Source: Burkholderia dolosa
GTDB lineage: Bacteria > Pseudomonadota > Gammaproteobacteria > Burkholderiales > Burkholderiaceae
Direction of reading: 5' to 3'
DNA length: 64,000 bases
Assembly: GCF_902499135.1 (NCBI RefSeq)
Contig: NZ_CABVPR010000003.1
Coordinates: 62,001-126,000 of the forward strand
Shown: positions 17,617 to 29,987 of the stretch, piece by piece
How positions within the stretch are numbered: the first letter of the stretch is position 1
How the letters are laid out: every line of letters begins with the position of its first letter
Position numbers and translations under genes: made by a program
Notes under the pieces: model-generated
What the model was told of the DNA's origin: nothing
Databases searched by the model: none
What the model saw: the letters and a program-made list of their open reading frames with translations, nothing else

Positions 17617-17940
17617 ATGCAAAACGCCGAAGACGTGCTTTTCCGCACGCTCGCCGATCCGACGCGCCGCGCGCTTTTCGAGCGGCTGTGCGCGGAAGGC
17701 GAGCTGACCGTCGCCGCGCTGACGGCCCGCGCGGGCGTGTCGCAGCCGGCCGTGTCGAAGCATCTCGGCGTATTGAAGCAGGCCGGCCTCGTCAGCGACC
17801 GTCATGAAGGCCGGCAGACGCATTACCGCGCGCAGCCGCATGCGCTCGCCCCGTTGGTCGACTGGACGGCCCAGATGTCCGGCTTCTGGCACGACCGGTT
17901 CGACGCTCTCGAAGACCTGCTCAAAAGGATGGACCAGTGA
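17617..17940 (+). CDS. ArsR family winged-helix regulator
   Basis: Small DNA-binding protein of 107 aa. The winged helix covers residues about 8-85, with the recognition helix in AGVSQPAVSKHLGVLKQAGLV and the wing in RHEGRQTHYRAQ. No metal-binding Cys motif (ELCVCDL) is present, so it is not a metal sensor of the classic kind. This non-metal ArsR subgroup is usually paired with an AHSA1/SRPBCC protein, as here. I chose the ATG at 17617; a TTG at 17608 is in frame. The stop overlaps the next start (TGATG), so the two are translationally coupled. Confidence 0.9.
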   Translation: MQNAEDVLFRTLADPTRRALFERLCAEGELTVAALTARAGVSQPAVSKHLGVLKQAGLVSDRHEGRQTHYRAQPHALAPLVDWTAQMSGFWHDRFDALEDLLKRMDQ

Positions 17941-18371
17941 TGAACCCAGACACGACCGAAACGCGCTCCGTCATCGTCGAACGGGAGCTGCATCATCCGC
18001 CGGAGAGGATCTGGCGTGCGCTCACGCAGCCGCATCTGCTCGACGCGTGGCTGATGAAGACCGACTTCGAACCGGTCGCCGGCCGCGCGTTCAGCTTTCG
18101 CGCGGACTGGGGCGCGGTCGGCTGCAAGGTGCTGACGATCGAGCCGCAGCGCACGCTGTCGTACACGTGGTCCGCGTACGGCCTCGACAGCGTCGTCACG
18201 TGGACGCTCACGCCGACGCCGGCCGGCACGCTGCTGCGGATGGAGCAGACCGGTTTCCGCACCGATCAGGAGCAGGCATACCGCGGCGCGCAGGTCGGCT
18301 GGAAGCGGTTCGTCGACGCGCTCGAGCAGTTGCTCGCGCGTGACGACGGCGGTACGGAGGCGCGCGCATGA
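17940..18371 (+). CDS. SRPBCC/AHSA1-like protein
   Basis: Protein of 143 aa with the START-like hydrophobic-pocket fold of AHSA1-type proteins: RELHHPPERIWRALTQP at the N-terminus, then LLDAWLMKTDFEPVAGRAFSFR and a C-terminal helix GWKRFVDALEQLL. Members bind small hydrophobic ligands, but no ligand can be named from sequence. It is co-translated with the ArsR regulator (one-base overlap) and with the DUF1801 protein downstream (four-base ATGA overlap), so the three form one tight operon. Confidence 0.85.
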   Translation: MNPDTTETRSVIVERELHHPPERIWRALTQPHLLDAWLMKTDFEPVAGRAFSFRADWGAVGCKVLTIEPQRTLSYTWSAYGLDSVVTWTLTPTPAGTLLRMEQTGFRTDQEQAYRGAQVGWKRFVDALEQLLARDDGGTEARA

Positions 18372-18802
18372 CGGCATCGGACCTCACGCCGTCGGCGCGT
18401 ATCGACGCGCTGATCGCAGGCATCGCCGACTGGCGCGGCAAGACGTTCGAGCAGTTGCGCCGGACGATCCTCGACGCCGACGACGGCATCGTCGAGGAAT
18501 GGAAATGGATGGGAAGTCCGGTGTGGTCGTGCGACGGAATGATCGCGGTCGCGAACGCGCACAAGGGCAAGGTGAAGCTGACGTTCATGCACGGCGCGCA
18601 GCTGCCCGATCCGGACCGGCTGTTCAACGCAGGTTTCGAAGGCAACGCGCGGCGCGCGATCGACTTTCTCGAAGGCGACCGTATCGATGCGCGCGCGCTG
18701 AAAAAGCTCGTGCGCGCGGCGATCGAATACAACCGTACGCATCTGAAGAAGAACGCGCGGGCAGCCGCCGGTGCGAAGGCGCGACGCGGCAGCGCGGCGT
18801 GA
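18368..18802 (+). CDS. DUF1801 domain protein
   Basis: Cytosolic protein of 144 aa with the DUF1801 (YdhG-like) fold. Landmarks are IADWRGKTFEQLRRTILDADDGIVEEWKWMGSPVW and KVKLTFMHGAQLPDP, with an Arg/Lys/Ala-rich tail. The family resembles the iron-carrier frataxin fold at low similarity, but function is unknown. It overlaps the AHSA1-like gene by four bases and is probably the last gene of the ArsR-regulated operon. Confidence 0.82.
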   Translation: MTASDLTPSARIDALIAGIADWRGKTFEQLRRTILDADDGIVEEWKWMGSPVWSCDGMIAVANAHKGKVKLTFMHGAQLPDPDRLFNAGFEGNARRAIDFLEGDRIDARALKKLVRAAIEYNRTHLKKNARAAAGAKARRGSAA

Positions 18803-18862
18803 CGTGACGTCGCGCGACGTCACGCGATAGCCGTTCAGCGTGACGCGGGCCGCCGAACGGCG

Positions 18863-18891
18863 AAAAAAAAGCGCCGACACGAGGTCGGCGC
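18863..18891 (-). terminator. Intrinsic terminator of the acnA operon
   Basis: Read on the minus strand: 8-bp stem (18884-18891 with 18871-18878), 5-base loop, then eight T residues (18870-18863). It lies 58 bp after the acnA stop and ends the mdh-to-acnA transcription unit. Confidence 0.9.
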
Positions 18892-18948
18892 ATCCAAATC
18901 GGCCGCAGCCGCCCGCGAGGCGGCTACGGCACCTGCAACGGCACGCGC

Positions 18949-21666
<2,718 letters not shown>

Positions 21667-21724
21667 GGTGATTTTCCTGGGTTTGAGGCGAGGAAAGAAG
21701 AGCTCCTGTTTCTGTACCTGACGG

Positions 21725-23176
21725 CTAGATCACATACAGATCGACGTATTCATTGACCGGCATCGCTTCGAGCTTTGCCTGATCCAGCGACACGTCGAGA
21801 ATCGCTTGTTGCTGCTTTGCCGGGAAGCGGCGTGCGAGATGGGTCCTGAACTTCTCGAGCAGAAGCGGGATGCCGTCCGCACGGCGGCGTCGATGGCCGA
21901 TCGGGTATTCGACCGCTACTTCGGCAAGCTTCGATCCGTCCGCGAACGCGATCGTCAGCGCATTCGTGATCGACCGCTTGTCCGGATCGTGATAATCGTT
22001 CGTGAACTGCGGATCCTCGACGCACGCGATCTTCGCGCGCAGTGCGTCGATGCGCGGGTCCGCGGCGACCGCGTCTTCGTAGTCGGCCGCGGTCAGCCGG
22101 CCGAACAGCAGCGGCACGGCGACCATGTACTGGATGCAGTGGTCGCGGTCGGCCGGATTCGCGAGCGGACCCTGCTTGTCGATGATGCGCAGCGCAGCCG
22201 CATGCGTGCGGATCGTGACGCGCGCGATGTCGTCGGCCGTGCGGCCCGCGGCCGCGAGCTGCGCATGCAGCTGCAGCGCGGCCTCGACGGCCGTCTGCGC
22301 ATGGAATTCGGCGGGGAACGCGATCTTGAACAGCACGTTCTCCATCACATAGGTGCCGTACGGGCGCTGGAAGCGGAACGGCCGGCCGCCGAACAGCACG
22401 TCGTAGAAGCCCCACGTCTTCGCGGTCAGCGCGGACGGATAGCCCATTTCTCCGGTCTTCGCGATCAGCGCGAGGCGCACCGCGCGCGACGTCGCGTCGC
22501 CGGCCGCCCACGATTTGCGCGAACCGGTATTCGGCGCGTGGCGGTACGTGCGCAGCGGATGGCCGTCGACGAACGCATTCGACACCGCGTTGATCAGCTC
22601 GTCGCGCGTGAGCCCGAGCAGCCGGCCGACGACCGCCGTCGACGCGACCTTCACGAGCAGCACGTGGTCGAGCCCGACCGCGTTGAACGAATTCTCGAGC
22701 GCGAGGCAGCCTTGGATTTCGTGCGCCTGGATCATCGCGACGAGCACGTCGCGCATGACCAGCGGCTTGCGCGCGGCCGCGACGGCCGTGCGGGACAGCC
22801 AGTCGGCCGTCGCGAGGATGCCGCCCAGGTTGTCGGACGGATGTCCCCATTCGGCGGCGAGCCAGGTGTCGTTGAAGTCGAGCCAGCGGATCGCCGCGCC
22901 GATGTCGAAGGCGGCCTTGACGGGATCGAGCTGGAACGACGTGCCGGGCACCTTCGCGCCGTTCGGCACGATCGTGCCCGGCACGACGGGGCCGAGCAGC
23001 TTGGTGCAAGCGGGGTAGGACAGCGCCTCGAGTCCGCAGCCGAGCGTGTCGATCAGGCAATGACGCGCCGTCTCCAGCGCGAGCGCGCTGTCGATGCCGG
23101 CATCCAGCACGTAGTCGACGATATCGACCAGTACCGAATCCGGAGCGGGGCGGACGCTGGAGACCGGGGCGGACAT
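21725..23176 (-). CDS. prpD: 2-methylcitrate dehydratase (MmgE/PrpD family)
   Basis: Protein of 483 aa, the same length as E. coli PrpD. Landmarks are [70 protein letters not shown]-type [28 protein letters not shown] and a C-terminal PNGKPV-like tail. The family dehydrates 2-methylcitrate in propionate catabolism and can show weak aconitase activity. Its location between TCA genes, next to acnA and away from prpB/prpC, suggests that it works as part of the citrate/methylcitrate node; a second prp cluster elsewhere is likely but outside this window. The assignment to PrpD over a generic MmgE is fairly secure from length and motifs. Confidence 0.88.
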   Translation of the reverse strand: MSAPVSSVRPAPDSVLVDIVDYVLDAGIDSALALETARHCLIDTLGCGLEALSYPACTKLLGPVVPGTIVPNGAKVPGTSFQLDPVKAAFDIGAAIRWLDFNDTWLAAEWGHPSDNLGGILATADWLSRTAVAAARKPLVMRDVLVAMIQAHEIQGCLALENSFNAVGLDHVLLVKVASTAVVGRLLGLTRDELINAVSNAFVDGHPLRTYRHAPNTGSRKSWAAGDATSRAVRLALIAKTGEMGYPSALTAKTWGFYDVLFGGRPFRFQRPYGTYVMENVLFKIAFPAEFHAQTAVEAALQLHAQLAAAGRTADDIARVTIRTHAAALRIIDKQGPLANPADRDHCIQYMVAVPLLFGRLTAADYEDAVAADPRIDALRAKIACVEDPQFTNDYHDPDKRSITNALTIAFADGSKLAEVAVEYPIGHRRRRADGIPLLLEKFRTHLARRFPAKQQQAILDVSLDQAKLEAMPVNEYVDLYVI

Positions 23177-23198
23177 CGAGGGGCCTGGGAGCGCGCGC

Positions 23199-23708
23199 TT
23201 AGTTGGCTGCCGGCTTCAGCTCGTTCGCCTGCGTCGGTGCTGCCGAGCCTTGCGCCATCGCCGGCGTCACGCATTCGTCGGCCAGACGTTCGCCGCCGTT
23301 CGCGTCGCTGAACAGCATCGCCTTGCTCGGGATCACGACCAGCTTGAAGCCGGCTGCCGGGTCGTAGAACGTGTCGGCGCCCGTCGTCGTTGCCTGGCGC
23401 GGCAGCTTGTAGTTCTTCTGCGCCCAGTGAACCGTGACGACCTGGTCGCGCTTCATGTCGCCGGCGAGATCGAACGACAGGCCGTCCTTGCATGCCCACT
23501 TGACTGCGCCTTCCGGCACCGGATCGACCTTCGCTGCGGCACGCGCCTGTGCCTTCTTGCTGCGCGGAATGATCCGCTTGGCCGGCGCCGGCCGCTTCGC
23601 CTTCTTCGCGGTCGTCGTGGACGTACCCTGGGCGAACGCGCTCGGAGCCGAGACCAGCATCGTGGCGGACAGGGCGCCGATGGCGGTAGCGATCAGGAGT
23701 TTCTTCAT
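23199..23708 (-). CDS. Secreted MliC-like protein
   Basis: Exported protein of 169 aa with a signal peptide (about residues 1-26, SAFA-QG) and a basic Lys/Arg/Ala-rich linker (about 33-60). The globular part (about 68-146) runs from [13 protein letters not shown] to [13 protein letters not shown]. Its two Cys, the TGADTFY turn and the SKAMLF strand resemble the membrane-bound lysozyme inhibitor (MliC) fold, in which a WxC start, an SGA-Y turn and a terminal Cys recur. It is not a lipoprotein. A lysozyme-inhibitor role is inference. It lies inside the mdh-acnA run, 22 bp ahead of prpD, which is an odd place for an envelope protein. Confidence 0.65.
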   Translation of the reverse strand: MKKLLIATAIGALSATMLVSAPSAFAQGTSTTTAKKAKRPAPAKRIIPRSKKAQARAAAKVDPVPEGAVKWACKDGLSFDLAGDMKRDQVVTVHWAQKNYKLPRQATTTGADTFYDPAAGFKLVVIPSKAMLFSDANGGERLADECVTPAMAQGSAAPTQANELKPAAN

Positions 23709-23936
23709 GGAGTCAGGACCTTTCGATTATCAGTTGACAAGGGCCGGCAGCCGCCGGCCGGTTTGAAACTGCACGCGCCCCGGAAGCGCGCAGCGGCCGC
23801 TATTTTCACCTATTTGGCCGCGCATATTTCAGGTTTTCGGGCTCCGTTACGTTTTTTGTCGTTTCGTTGGCAGGCGGCGGCCCGGCGGCCGCTCGCACGC
23901 GGGAAATCCGCGCGTGCGGACGCGCGCGGCGCGCTG

Positions 23937-24941
23937 TCACTGCGCGCCTCCGTCGGGCCGGCCGAACAGCGGCGCGGCCTCGCGCGGCACCGGCTGACCG
24001 GTCGCCTTCGCGCGGCGCAGCACCGACCAGTAATAGCGATAGCTCGCGCGATCGTGCAGCGTGTCGCCGTGGCGCGTCGGGCCCCAGTCGGCCGCCTGCG
24101 CGGCGAGCAGGATCTCGGCCGCGAGCGCGACCTCGTCCGTGCGCGGCGCGAATGCGTCGACGATCGGCCGGATCTGCGCGGGATGGATGCTCCACATCCG
24201 CGTGAACGCGAATTCGTCGCGCGCGCGGCGCGCATCGCCGGCGACGACGCTCATGTCGCGCACCTCGGTCGTCACGTTGTGCGACGGCGTCTTGCCGTGC
24301 GCGTGGCACGCGGCGGCGATTTCCAGCTTCGCGCGGCGCACGAGCGGGTGCTCGAACTGGCCGGGCGAGCGCATCGCCGAATCGGGAATCGCGCCGTGGT
24401 GGGCGGACACGAAATCCATCAGCCCGAAGCTCAGCGTGCCGACCGTCGGCAGCGCGGCGAGCGCGGCCGCCTGTGCGAGCGCGCCGTGCGTCTCGATCAG
24501 CACGTCGACCGGAATCGGCTGCGCGATGCCGAGCTCGCGGCGCGTGCCTTCGATGAACGCGGCCATCTCGGCCGCATCGGCGGCGTTCGCGATCTTCGGC
24601 AGCGTGACGTAGGCCGGCGCGCGCGCCGCGCGCAGCACGATGCGCACGTCGTCGCGCCAATGCGGATGGGAAAAGTCGTGAATGCGGACGCCGACCCGGC
24701 CGAAGCGGTTGTCGGCGCTGCCGAGAAGCTCGGCGACGAGTTCCGCGTGCGCGGCTTCCTGACCGACGGCCGCGCCGTCCTCGCAATCGAGCGTGATGTC
24801 GAACACCGGGCCCAGCTCGGCCTGCAGCGCGAGCGACTTGCGCATCAGTTTTTCGCTGCCCGCGTAGTGATCGCAGCATGGCAGGACCGCGGGCGGGGAC
24901 GCACCGTCGTACAACACTTGAGCAGGAGTGAGCACGGACAT
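23937..24941 (-). CDS. CitE-like lyase (HpcH/HpaI aldolase/citrate lyase beta family)
   Basis: TIM-barrel protein of 334 aa. Family landmarks are PCCDHYAGSEKLMRKSL, the metal-site stretch DITLDCEDGAAVG, RIHDFSHPHW, IETHGALAQ, and LSFGLMDFVSAHHG. CitE-like proteins act on CoA thioesters of C4-C5 acids (citramalyl-CoA, malyl-CoA or HMG-CoA) or on related short acids. There are no CitD or CitF partners here, so it is not a classic citrate lyase subunit. Its place directly after mdh suggests malate- or malyl-CoA-linked chemistry. The ATG at 24941 was chosen from homology of the N-terminus; the upstream extension is low complexity. Confidence 0.82.
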   Translation of the reverse strand: MSVLTPAQVLYDGASPPAVLPCCDHYAGSEKLMRKSLALQAELGPVFDITLDCEDGAAVGQEAAHAELVAELLGSADNRFGRVGVRIHDFSHPHWRDDVRIVLRAARAPAYVTLPKIANAADAAEMAAFIEGTRRELGIAQPIPVDVLIETHGALAQAAALAALPTVGTLSFGLMDFVSAHHGAIPDSAMRSPGQFEHPLVRRAKLEIAAACHAHGKTPSHNVTTEVRDMSVVAGDARRARDEFAFTRMWSIHPAQIRPIVDAFAPRTDEVALAAEILLAAQAADWGPTRHGDTLHDRASYRYYWSVLRRAKATGQPVPREAAPLFGRPDGGAQ

Positions 24942-25125
24942 CTCTTCTACGTCAGTGAACCGGGGCAGCGTGGAGAAAATCGGATTCGCGCACGTTCTGT
25001 CCGGCGGCGCGGTGCGCGACGCGGCAAAACGGGCGCGGATCGGATCGGGACGGCGGCGGCCGGCCGCATGCCGGCTGCCGCGGCGGCCGGACCGCCCGCG
25101 GGCAGCCCGGCCGCGCACTTCGTGC

Positions 25126-26112
25126 TTAGTTCTTCAGCAGGTGGGCGACGCCGTCGCGCTCTTCGAGCAGCTCGGCCAGCGTGGCGTCCATCTTCTCGCG
25201 CGAGAACGCGTCGATCTCGAGCCCTTCGACGCGCTTGTATTCGCCGTTCTCGCAGGTGACCGGCACGCCGTAGATGATGTCTTCGGGGATGCCGTACGAG
25301 CCGTCCGACGGAATGCCCATCGTGACCCACTTGCCGTTCGTGCCGAGCACCCAGTCACGCACGTGGTCGATCGCCGCGTTGGCCGCCGACGCTGCCGACG
25401 ACAGGCCGCGCGCTTCGATGATCGCGGCGCCGCGCTTGCCGACGGTCGGGATGAACGTGTCGCGGTTCCATGCGTCGTCGTTGATCAGCTTCAGCAGCGA
25501 TTCGCCTTCGGCGGTCGCGAAGCGGAAGTCGGGGTACATCGTCGGCGAGTGGTTGCCCCACACCGCGAGCTTCTCGATCGATGCGACCGGCTTGCCCGAC
25601 TTGGCCGCGAGCTGCGACAGCGCGCGGTTGTGGTCGAGGCGCAGCATCGCCGTGAAGTTCTTCTTCGGCAGATCCGGCGCCGACTTCATCGCGATGTACG
25701 CGTTCGTGTTCGCCGGGTTGCCGACGACCAGCACCTTCACGTCGCGGCTCGCGACTTCGTTCAGCGCCGCGCCCTGCACCGTGAAGATTTCGGCGTTCGC
25801 CGACAGCAGATCCTTGCGCTCCATGCCCTTCGAGCGCGGACGTGCACCGACCAGCAGCGCGACGTCGGCGTCCTTGAACGCGACCTTCGGATCGTCGGTG
25901 ATCACGACGCCCGCGAGCAGCGGGAACGCGCAATCGTCGAGTTCCATCACGACGCCTTTGACGGCGGCTTGGGCTTGCGGGAGGTCGAGCAGTTGCAGGA
26001 TGACCGGCTGGTCCTTGCCGAGCAGGTCGCCGTTGGCGATGCGGAACAGCAGGGAGTAAGCGATTTGACCTGCGGCGCCGGTGACGGCAACGCGCTTTGC
26101 GGGCTTAGCCAT
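25126..26112 (-). CDS. mdh: Malate dehydrogenase (NAD-dependent)
   Basis: TCA enzyme of 328 aa oxidising malate to oxaloacetate. The Rossmann motif [17 protein letters not shown] is at the N-terminus. Substrate arginines are in [11 protein letters not shown] and LRLDHNRA, the proton-relay pair is Asp160 and His188 (WGNHSPTM). The sequence belongs to the cytosolic/chloroplast-like MDH class common in betaproteobacteria. It is the first gene of the minus-strand run mdh-citE-like-mliC-like-prpD-acnA and is divergent from a GntR regulator gene. Confidence 0.97.
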
Positions 26113-26336
26113 TGAAAATCTCCAGGACGGGTGAAGCGGTGGACGCTAGGCAAAACGCCATTCTATGCGCGTTACGCGTAGCGTTGCATTGAAGCAGGGC
26201 GGAGGACTCGCGAAGGCGGACGCGGTGAACCTGGAGACGGCCGTGGCACGTAGCCGGGGACGCGTAATTGCACCCGCGAACCCTTGCTCGCCCCGGAGTG
26301 TAGGAGCCGAAGCGGCCAAAGTCAAACGGTATCATA

Positions 26337-26352
26337 TGTCTTATATAAGACA
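26337..26352. promoter_or_regulatory. 16-bp palindrome in the mdh/gntR divergent region
   Basis: TGTCTTATATAAGACA is a perfect palindrome with an AT-rich core in a GC-rich genome. It lies 49 bp upstream of the GntR start and 225 bp upstream of mdh. The size and symmetry match operators of dimeric GntR regulators, so autoregulation and control of TCA genes are plausible. Confidence 0.7.
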
Positions 26353-26400
26353 GATGTTTTGCGGAATTTGAGTGGACGGAAAAGTGCGGTTTGTGATGAA

Positions 26401-27225
26401 ATGCGCGCCATGACATCGAACCAGGCGAACACCGCGAATCCGACCGGCGCAGGCAGCCCAGGGCAGCCGGGCGCGGCCGATTCCGCGCCGGCATCGGCGG
26501 TGCCGCCGTCGCCGACGTTCAGCCCTTTATACCAGCAGATCAAGTCGTTGATCACGCAGAGCCTCGAAAGCGGCGAATGGAAGCCGGGCGAGATCATTCC
26601 AAGCGAAGTGGAACTCGCGGCCCGCTACAAGGTGAGCCAGGGCACGGTGCGCAAGGCGATCGACGAACTGGCCGCCGAAAACCTCGTCGTGCGGCGTCAG
26701 GGCAAGGGTACGTTTGTTGCAACGCACAATGAAGATCGCGCGCAGTTCCGCTTTCTCCGTCTGCTGGCCGACGACGGTGCCGAGCACGCGCACGTGAGCC
26801 GCCTGCTGGAATGCCGGCGTCTGCGCGCGCCGGCCGAGATCGCGCGGCAGCTCGAGCTGAAGCCCGCGGATCCCGTCGTGCAAGTGCGCCGCTTGCTGGA
26901 GTTCGAGGGCGACGCGACGGTGCTCGACGAGATCTGGCTGCCGGGCGCGATGTTCCGCGGGCTCACGTTCGAGCGGCTCAGCGAGTACAAGGGGCCGCTC
27001 TACGCGATGTTCGAGGCGGAGTTCGGCACGCGGATGATCCGCGCGACGGAGAAGATCCGCGCGGTCGCCGCGGAGCCTTCGGTGGCCGATCTGCTGCACG
27101 TGCCGGCCGGCTTTCCGCTGCTGTCGGTCGATCGCGTGTCCTACACGTACGGCGATCGGCCGGTCGAAGTGCGGCGCGGCTGGTACGTGACGACCGGGTA
27201 CTACTATCACAACGATTTGAGCTGA
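26401..27225 (+). CDS. GntR family regulator, HutC/UTRA type
   Basis: DNA-binding regulator of 274 aa. After a Pro/Ala/Gly-rich N-terminal tail (about residues 1-38) comes a winged helix (about 40-105, PLYQQIKSLI...EIIPSEVELAARYKVSQGTVRKAIDELAAENLVVRRQGKGTFV). A C-terminal UTRA ligand domain (about 115-270) follows, with LLECRRLRAPAEIARQL and WYVTTGYYYHNDL. UTRA domains bind small acids, sugars or amino acids. Its position between mdh and sdhCDAB suggests a TCA-cycle regulator sensing an organic acid; this is inference. The start could also be the ATG at 26410. A perfect palindrome lies upstream. Confidence 0.87.
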   Translation: MRAMTSNQANTANPTGAGSPGQPGAADSAPASAVPPSPTFSPLYQQIKSLITQSLESGEWKPGEIIPSEVELAARYKVSQGTVRKAIDELAAENLVVRRQGKGTFVATHNEDRAQFRFLRLLADDGAEHAHVSRLLECRRLRAPAEIARQLELKPADPVVQVRRLLEFEGDATVLDEIWLPGAMFRGLTFERLSEYKGPLYAMFEAEFGTRMIRATEKIRAVAAEPSVADLLHVPAGFPLLSVDRVSYTYGDRPVEVRRGWYVTTGYYYHNDLS

Positions 27226-27355
27226 CGATGTATCGGCACAAGCATCGTGCGTTCGCGTTCCCCCACGTCCGCGAAGCACGTTTCGGGCCGCCTTTGTTCT
27301 CGTTCGCGTAACGATCCAGAGCAGTCTTTCGCTGCAGCGCGATATGAAAAGGCGC

Positions 27356-27361
27356 TAAAAT
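27356..27361 (+). promoter_or_regulatory. Candidate -10 box of the sdh operon
   Basis: TAAAAT, 37 bp upstream of the sdhC start in the short AT-rich gap after the GntR gene. No good -35 hexamer is at the expected distance, so an activator-dependent or weak promoter is possible. Confidence 0.35.
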
Positions 27362-27397
27362 CGCGGATTAGTGTGACAACATAAGTAGGGGTCTAGC

Positions 27398-27814
27398 ATG
27401 ACTGACGCAGTAAGAAAGCCGAGGCCGGAATTCCGGAACATCGGATTCGGCGACATCACGATGAAATATCGCCTGCCGCTGGCGGCGAAGTTATCGATCC
27501 TCCATCGAGTCAGCGGCGCGCTGCTGTTCCTGTTCCTCCCGTTCCTGCTATTCCTCTTCGATCAGAGCCTCACGTCCGAGCTCAGCTTCGAAGTCTTCAA
27601 GGCCTTCCTCTCCAACATCGTCGTCAAGCTGATCGTCCTCGTGTTGTCCTGGGCGTTCTTCCACCATTTCTGCGCCGGCATTCGCCACCTGCTGATGGAC
27701 GTCAATCACGACGCCGTCACGAAGGAAGGCGGCAAGCGGACGGCAATCGTCGTCTTCGTCGTCTCGATCGCGCTGACGATCGCCATGGCACTCAAACTGT
27801 TCGGAGCATTCTAA
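27398..27814 (+). CDS. sdhC: Succinate dehydrogenase cytochrome b556 subunit
   Basis: Membrane anchor of 138 aa with three helices. The signature KLSILHRVSGALLFLFLP and the haem-ligand region HHFCAGIRHLLMDVNHD are present. With SdhD it binds haem b and ubiquinone and anchors complex II to the inner membrane. It is the first gene of sdhCDAB-sdhE-gltA; sdhD starts four bases after its stop. Confidence 0.96.
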   Translation: MTDAVRKPRPEFRNIGFGDITMKYRLPLAAKLSILHRVSGALLFLFLPFLLFLFDQSLTSELSFEVFKAFLSNIVVKLIVLVLSWAFFHHFCAGIRHLLMDVNHDAVTKEGGKRTAIVVFVVSIALTIAMALKLFGAF

Positions 27815-27818
27815 GAAA

Positions 27819-28187
27819 ATGGCAGCCAACAACCGAATCGGCTCGAAGCGCCTCGTCGTCGGCGCGCACTACGGCCTGCGCGACTGGCTCGCGCAGCGCG
27901 TCACCGCCACGATCATGGCGGTCTACACGGTCATTCTGCTCGTCCTGTTCTTCGGCGCGCACGACTTCTCGTACGAAGGCTGGGCGTCGATCTTCTCCGC
28001 GCAATGGATGAAGCTCGCGACCTTCGTGACGCTGCTTTCCCTCTTCTATCACGCGTGGGTCGGCGTGCGCGACATCTGGATGGACTACGTGAAGCCCGTC
28101 GGTGTGCGCCTGCTGCTGCAATCGCTGACCATCGTCTGGCTGCTCGCATGTGCGGGCTACGCCGCGCAGATTCTCTGGAGAGTGTAA
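27819..28187 (+). CDS. sdhD: Succinate dehydrogenase membrane anchor subunit
   Basis: Membrane anchor of 122 aa with three helices. GAHYGLRDWLAQRVTATIM at the N-terminus and FYHAWVGVRDIWMDYVKP contain the conserved quinone- and haem-site His/Asp residues of SdhD. It pairs with SdhC in complex II. The tight spacing (4 bp after sdhC, 3 bp before sdhA) implies translational coupling. Confidence 0.95.
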   Translation: MAANNRIGSKRLVVGAHYGLRDWLAQRVTATIMAVYTVILLVLFFGAHDFSYEGWASIFSAQWMKLATFVTLLSLFYHAWVGVRDIWMDYVKPVGVRLLLQSLTIVWLLACAGYAAQILWRV

Positions 28188-28190
28188 AGA

Positions 28191-29966
28191 ATGGCTGCAA
28201 TCAAAACTTCCCTCCCGCGTCGCAAGTTCGACGTCGTGATCGTCGGCGCGGGCGGCTCCGGCTTGCGCGCGGCGCTGCAACTGTCGCGTGCGGGCCTGTC
28301 GGTCGGCGTGCTGTCGAAGGTGTTTCCGACCCGCTCGCACACGGTGGCCGCGCAGGGCGGCATCGGCGCGTCGCTCGGCAACATGAGCGAAGACAACTGG
28401 CACTTCCACTTCTACGACACGATCAAGGGCTCCGACTGGCTCGGCGACCAGGACGCAATCGAATTCATGTGCCGTGAAGCGCCGAACGTCGTGTACGAGC
28501 TCGAGCACTTCGGGATGCCGTTCGACCGCAACGCGGACGGCACGATCTATCAGCGTCCGTTCGGCGGCCACACCGCGAACTACGGCGAGAAGCCGGTCCA
28601 GCGCGCGTGCGCGGCGGCCGACCGTACCGGCCACGCGCTGCTGCACACGCTGTACCAGCAGAACGTCGAAGCGAAGACGCAGTTCTTCGTCGAATGGATG
28701 GCGCTCGACCTGATCCGCGACGCGGACGGCGACGTGCTCGGCGTGACGGCGCTCGAAATGGAAACCGGCGACGTCTACATCATGGAAGGCAAGACGACGC
28801 TGTTCGCGACGGGCGGCGCGGGCCGGATCTTCGCGGCGTCGACGAACGCGTTCATCAACACCGGCGACGGTCTCGGGATGGCCGCGCGTGCGGGCATCGC
28901 GCTGCAGGACATGGAGTTCTGGCAGTTCCACCCGACCGGCGTGGCCGGCGCGGGCGTGCTGATCACCGAAGGCGTGCGCGGCGAAGGCGGCATTCTGCGC
29001 AACGCGAACGGCGAGCGCTTCATGGAGCGCTATGCGCCGACGCTGAAGGATCTGGCGCCGCGCGATTTCGTGTCGCGTTCGATGGACCAGGAAATCAAGG
29101 AAGGCCGCGGCGTCGGTCCGAACAAGGACCACGTGCTGCTCGACCTGTCGCACATCGGCGCCGAGACGATCATGAAGCGTCTGCCGTCGATCCGCGAAAT
29201 CGCGCTGAAGTTCGCGAACGTCGACTGCATCAAGGAGCCGATTCCGGTCGTCCCGACGATCCACTACCAGATGGGCGGCATCCCGACCAACATCCACGGT
29301 CAGGTCGTCGGCACGTCGCGCGATCACAAGGAGCCGGTCAACGGCTTCTACGCGGTCGGCGAATGCTCGTGCGTGTCGGTGCACGGCGCGAACCGTCTCG
29401 GCACGAACTCGCTGCTCGACCTCGTGGTGTTCGGCCGTGCGGCCGGCAACCACATCGTCGAGCACGTGAAGAAGCAGAAGGAGCACAAGCCGCTGCCGGC
29501 CGACGCAGGCGAGTTCTCGCTGGCGCGCCTGAACAAGCTCGACAAGTCGAGCTCGGGCGAATACACGCAGGACGTCGCGAACGACATCCGCGCGACGATG
29601 CAGAAGCACGCGGGCGTGTTCCGCACGTCGGCGCTGCTGAAGGAAGGCGTCGAACTGATGGACGGCCTGAAGCAGCGTGTCGAGCACATCCACCTGAAGG
29701 ACAAGTCGAAGGTGTTCAACACCGCGCGCGTCGAAGCGCTCGAGCTGGAGAACCTGATCGAGGTCGCACGCGCGACGATGGTGTCGGCCGAAGCGCGCAA
29801 GGAAAGCCGCGGCGCGCACGCGCACAGCGACTACGAGCACCGCGACGACGAAAACTGGCTGCGTCACACGCTGTGGTACAGCGAAGGCGACCGCCTCGAC
29901 TACAAGCCCGTTCAAATGAAGCCGCTGACGGTCGAATCCGTGCCGCCGAAGCCGCGCACGTTCTAA
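28191..29966 (+). CDS. sdhA: Succinate dehydrogenase flavoprotein subunit
   Basis: Catalytic subunit of 591 aa, oxidising succinate to fumarate and reducing FAD. The dinucleotide motif [14 protein letters not shown] is near the N-terminus. The FAD is expected to be linked covalently to His50 in SHTVAAQGG. Active-site segments are [33 protein letters not shown] and [29 protein letters not shown] attachment is helped by SdhE, whose gene is four places on. It works at the cytoplasmic face of the inner membrane in complex II. Confidence 0.98.
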   Translation: MAAIKTSLPRRKFDVVIVGAGGSGLRAALQLSRAGLSVGVLSKVFPTRSHTVAAQGGIGASLGNMSEDNWHFHFYDTIKGSDWLGDQDAIEFMCREAPNVVYELEHFGMPFDRNADGTIYQRPFGGHTANYGEKPVQRACAAADRTGHALLHTLYQQNVEAKTQFFVEWMALDLIRDADGDVLGVTALEMETGDVYIMEGKTTLFATGGAGRIFAASTNAFINTGDGLGMAARAGIALQDMEFWQFHPTGVAGAGVLITEGVRGEGGILRNANGERFMERYAPTLKDLAPRDFVSRSMDQEIKEGRGVGPNKDHVLLDLSHIGAETIMKRLPSIREIALKFANVDCIKEPIPVVPTIHYQMGGIPTNIHGQVVGTSRDHKEPVNGFYAVGECSCVSVHGANRLGTNSLLDLVVFGRAAGNHIVEHVKKQKEHKPLPADAGEFSLARLNKLDKSSSGEYTQDVANDIRATMQKHAGVFRTSALLKEGVELMDGLKQRVEHIHLKDKSKVFNTARVEALELENLIEVARATMVSAEARKESRGAHAHSDYEHRDDENWLRHTLWYSEGDRLDYKPVQMKPLTVESVPPKPRTF

Positions 29967-29987
29967 GCCGAGTCAAAGGAATCCGAA

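Noticed and set aside
18832-18861. GCCGTTC...GAACGGC hairpin as a plus-strand terminator of the DUF1801 gene
   Set aside because: The following run is A on the plus strand, not T; the A-run belongs to the minus-strand acnA terminator.
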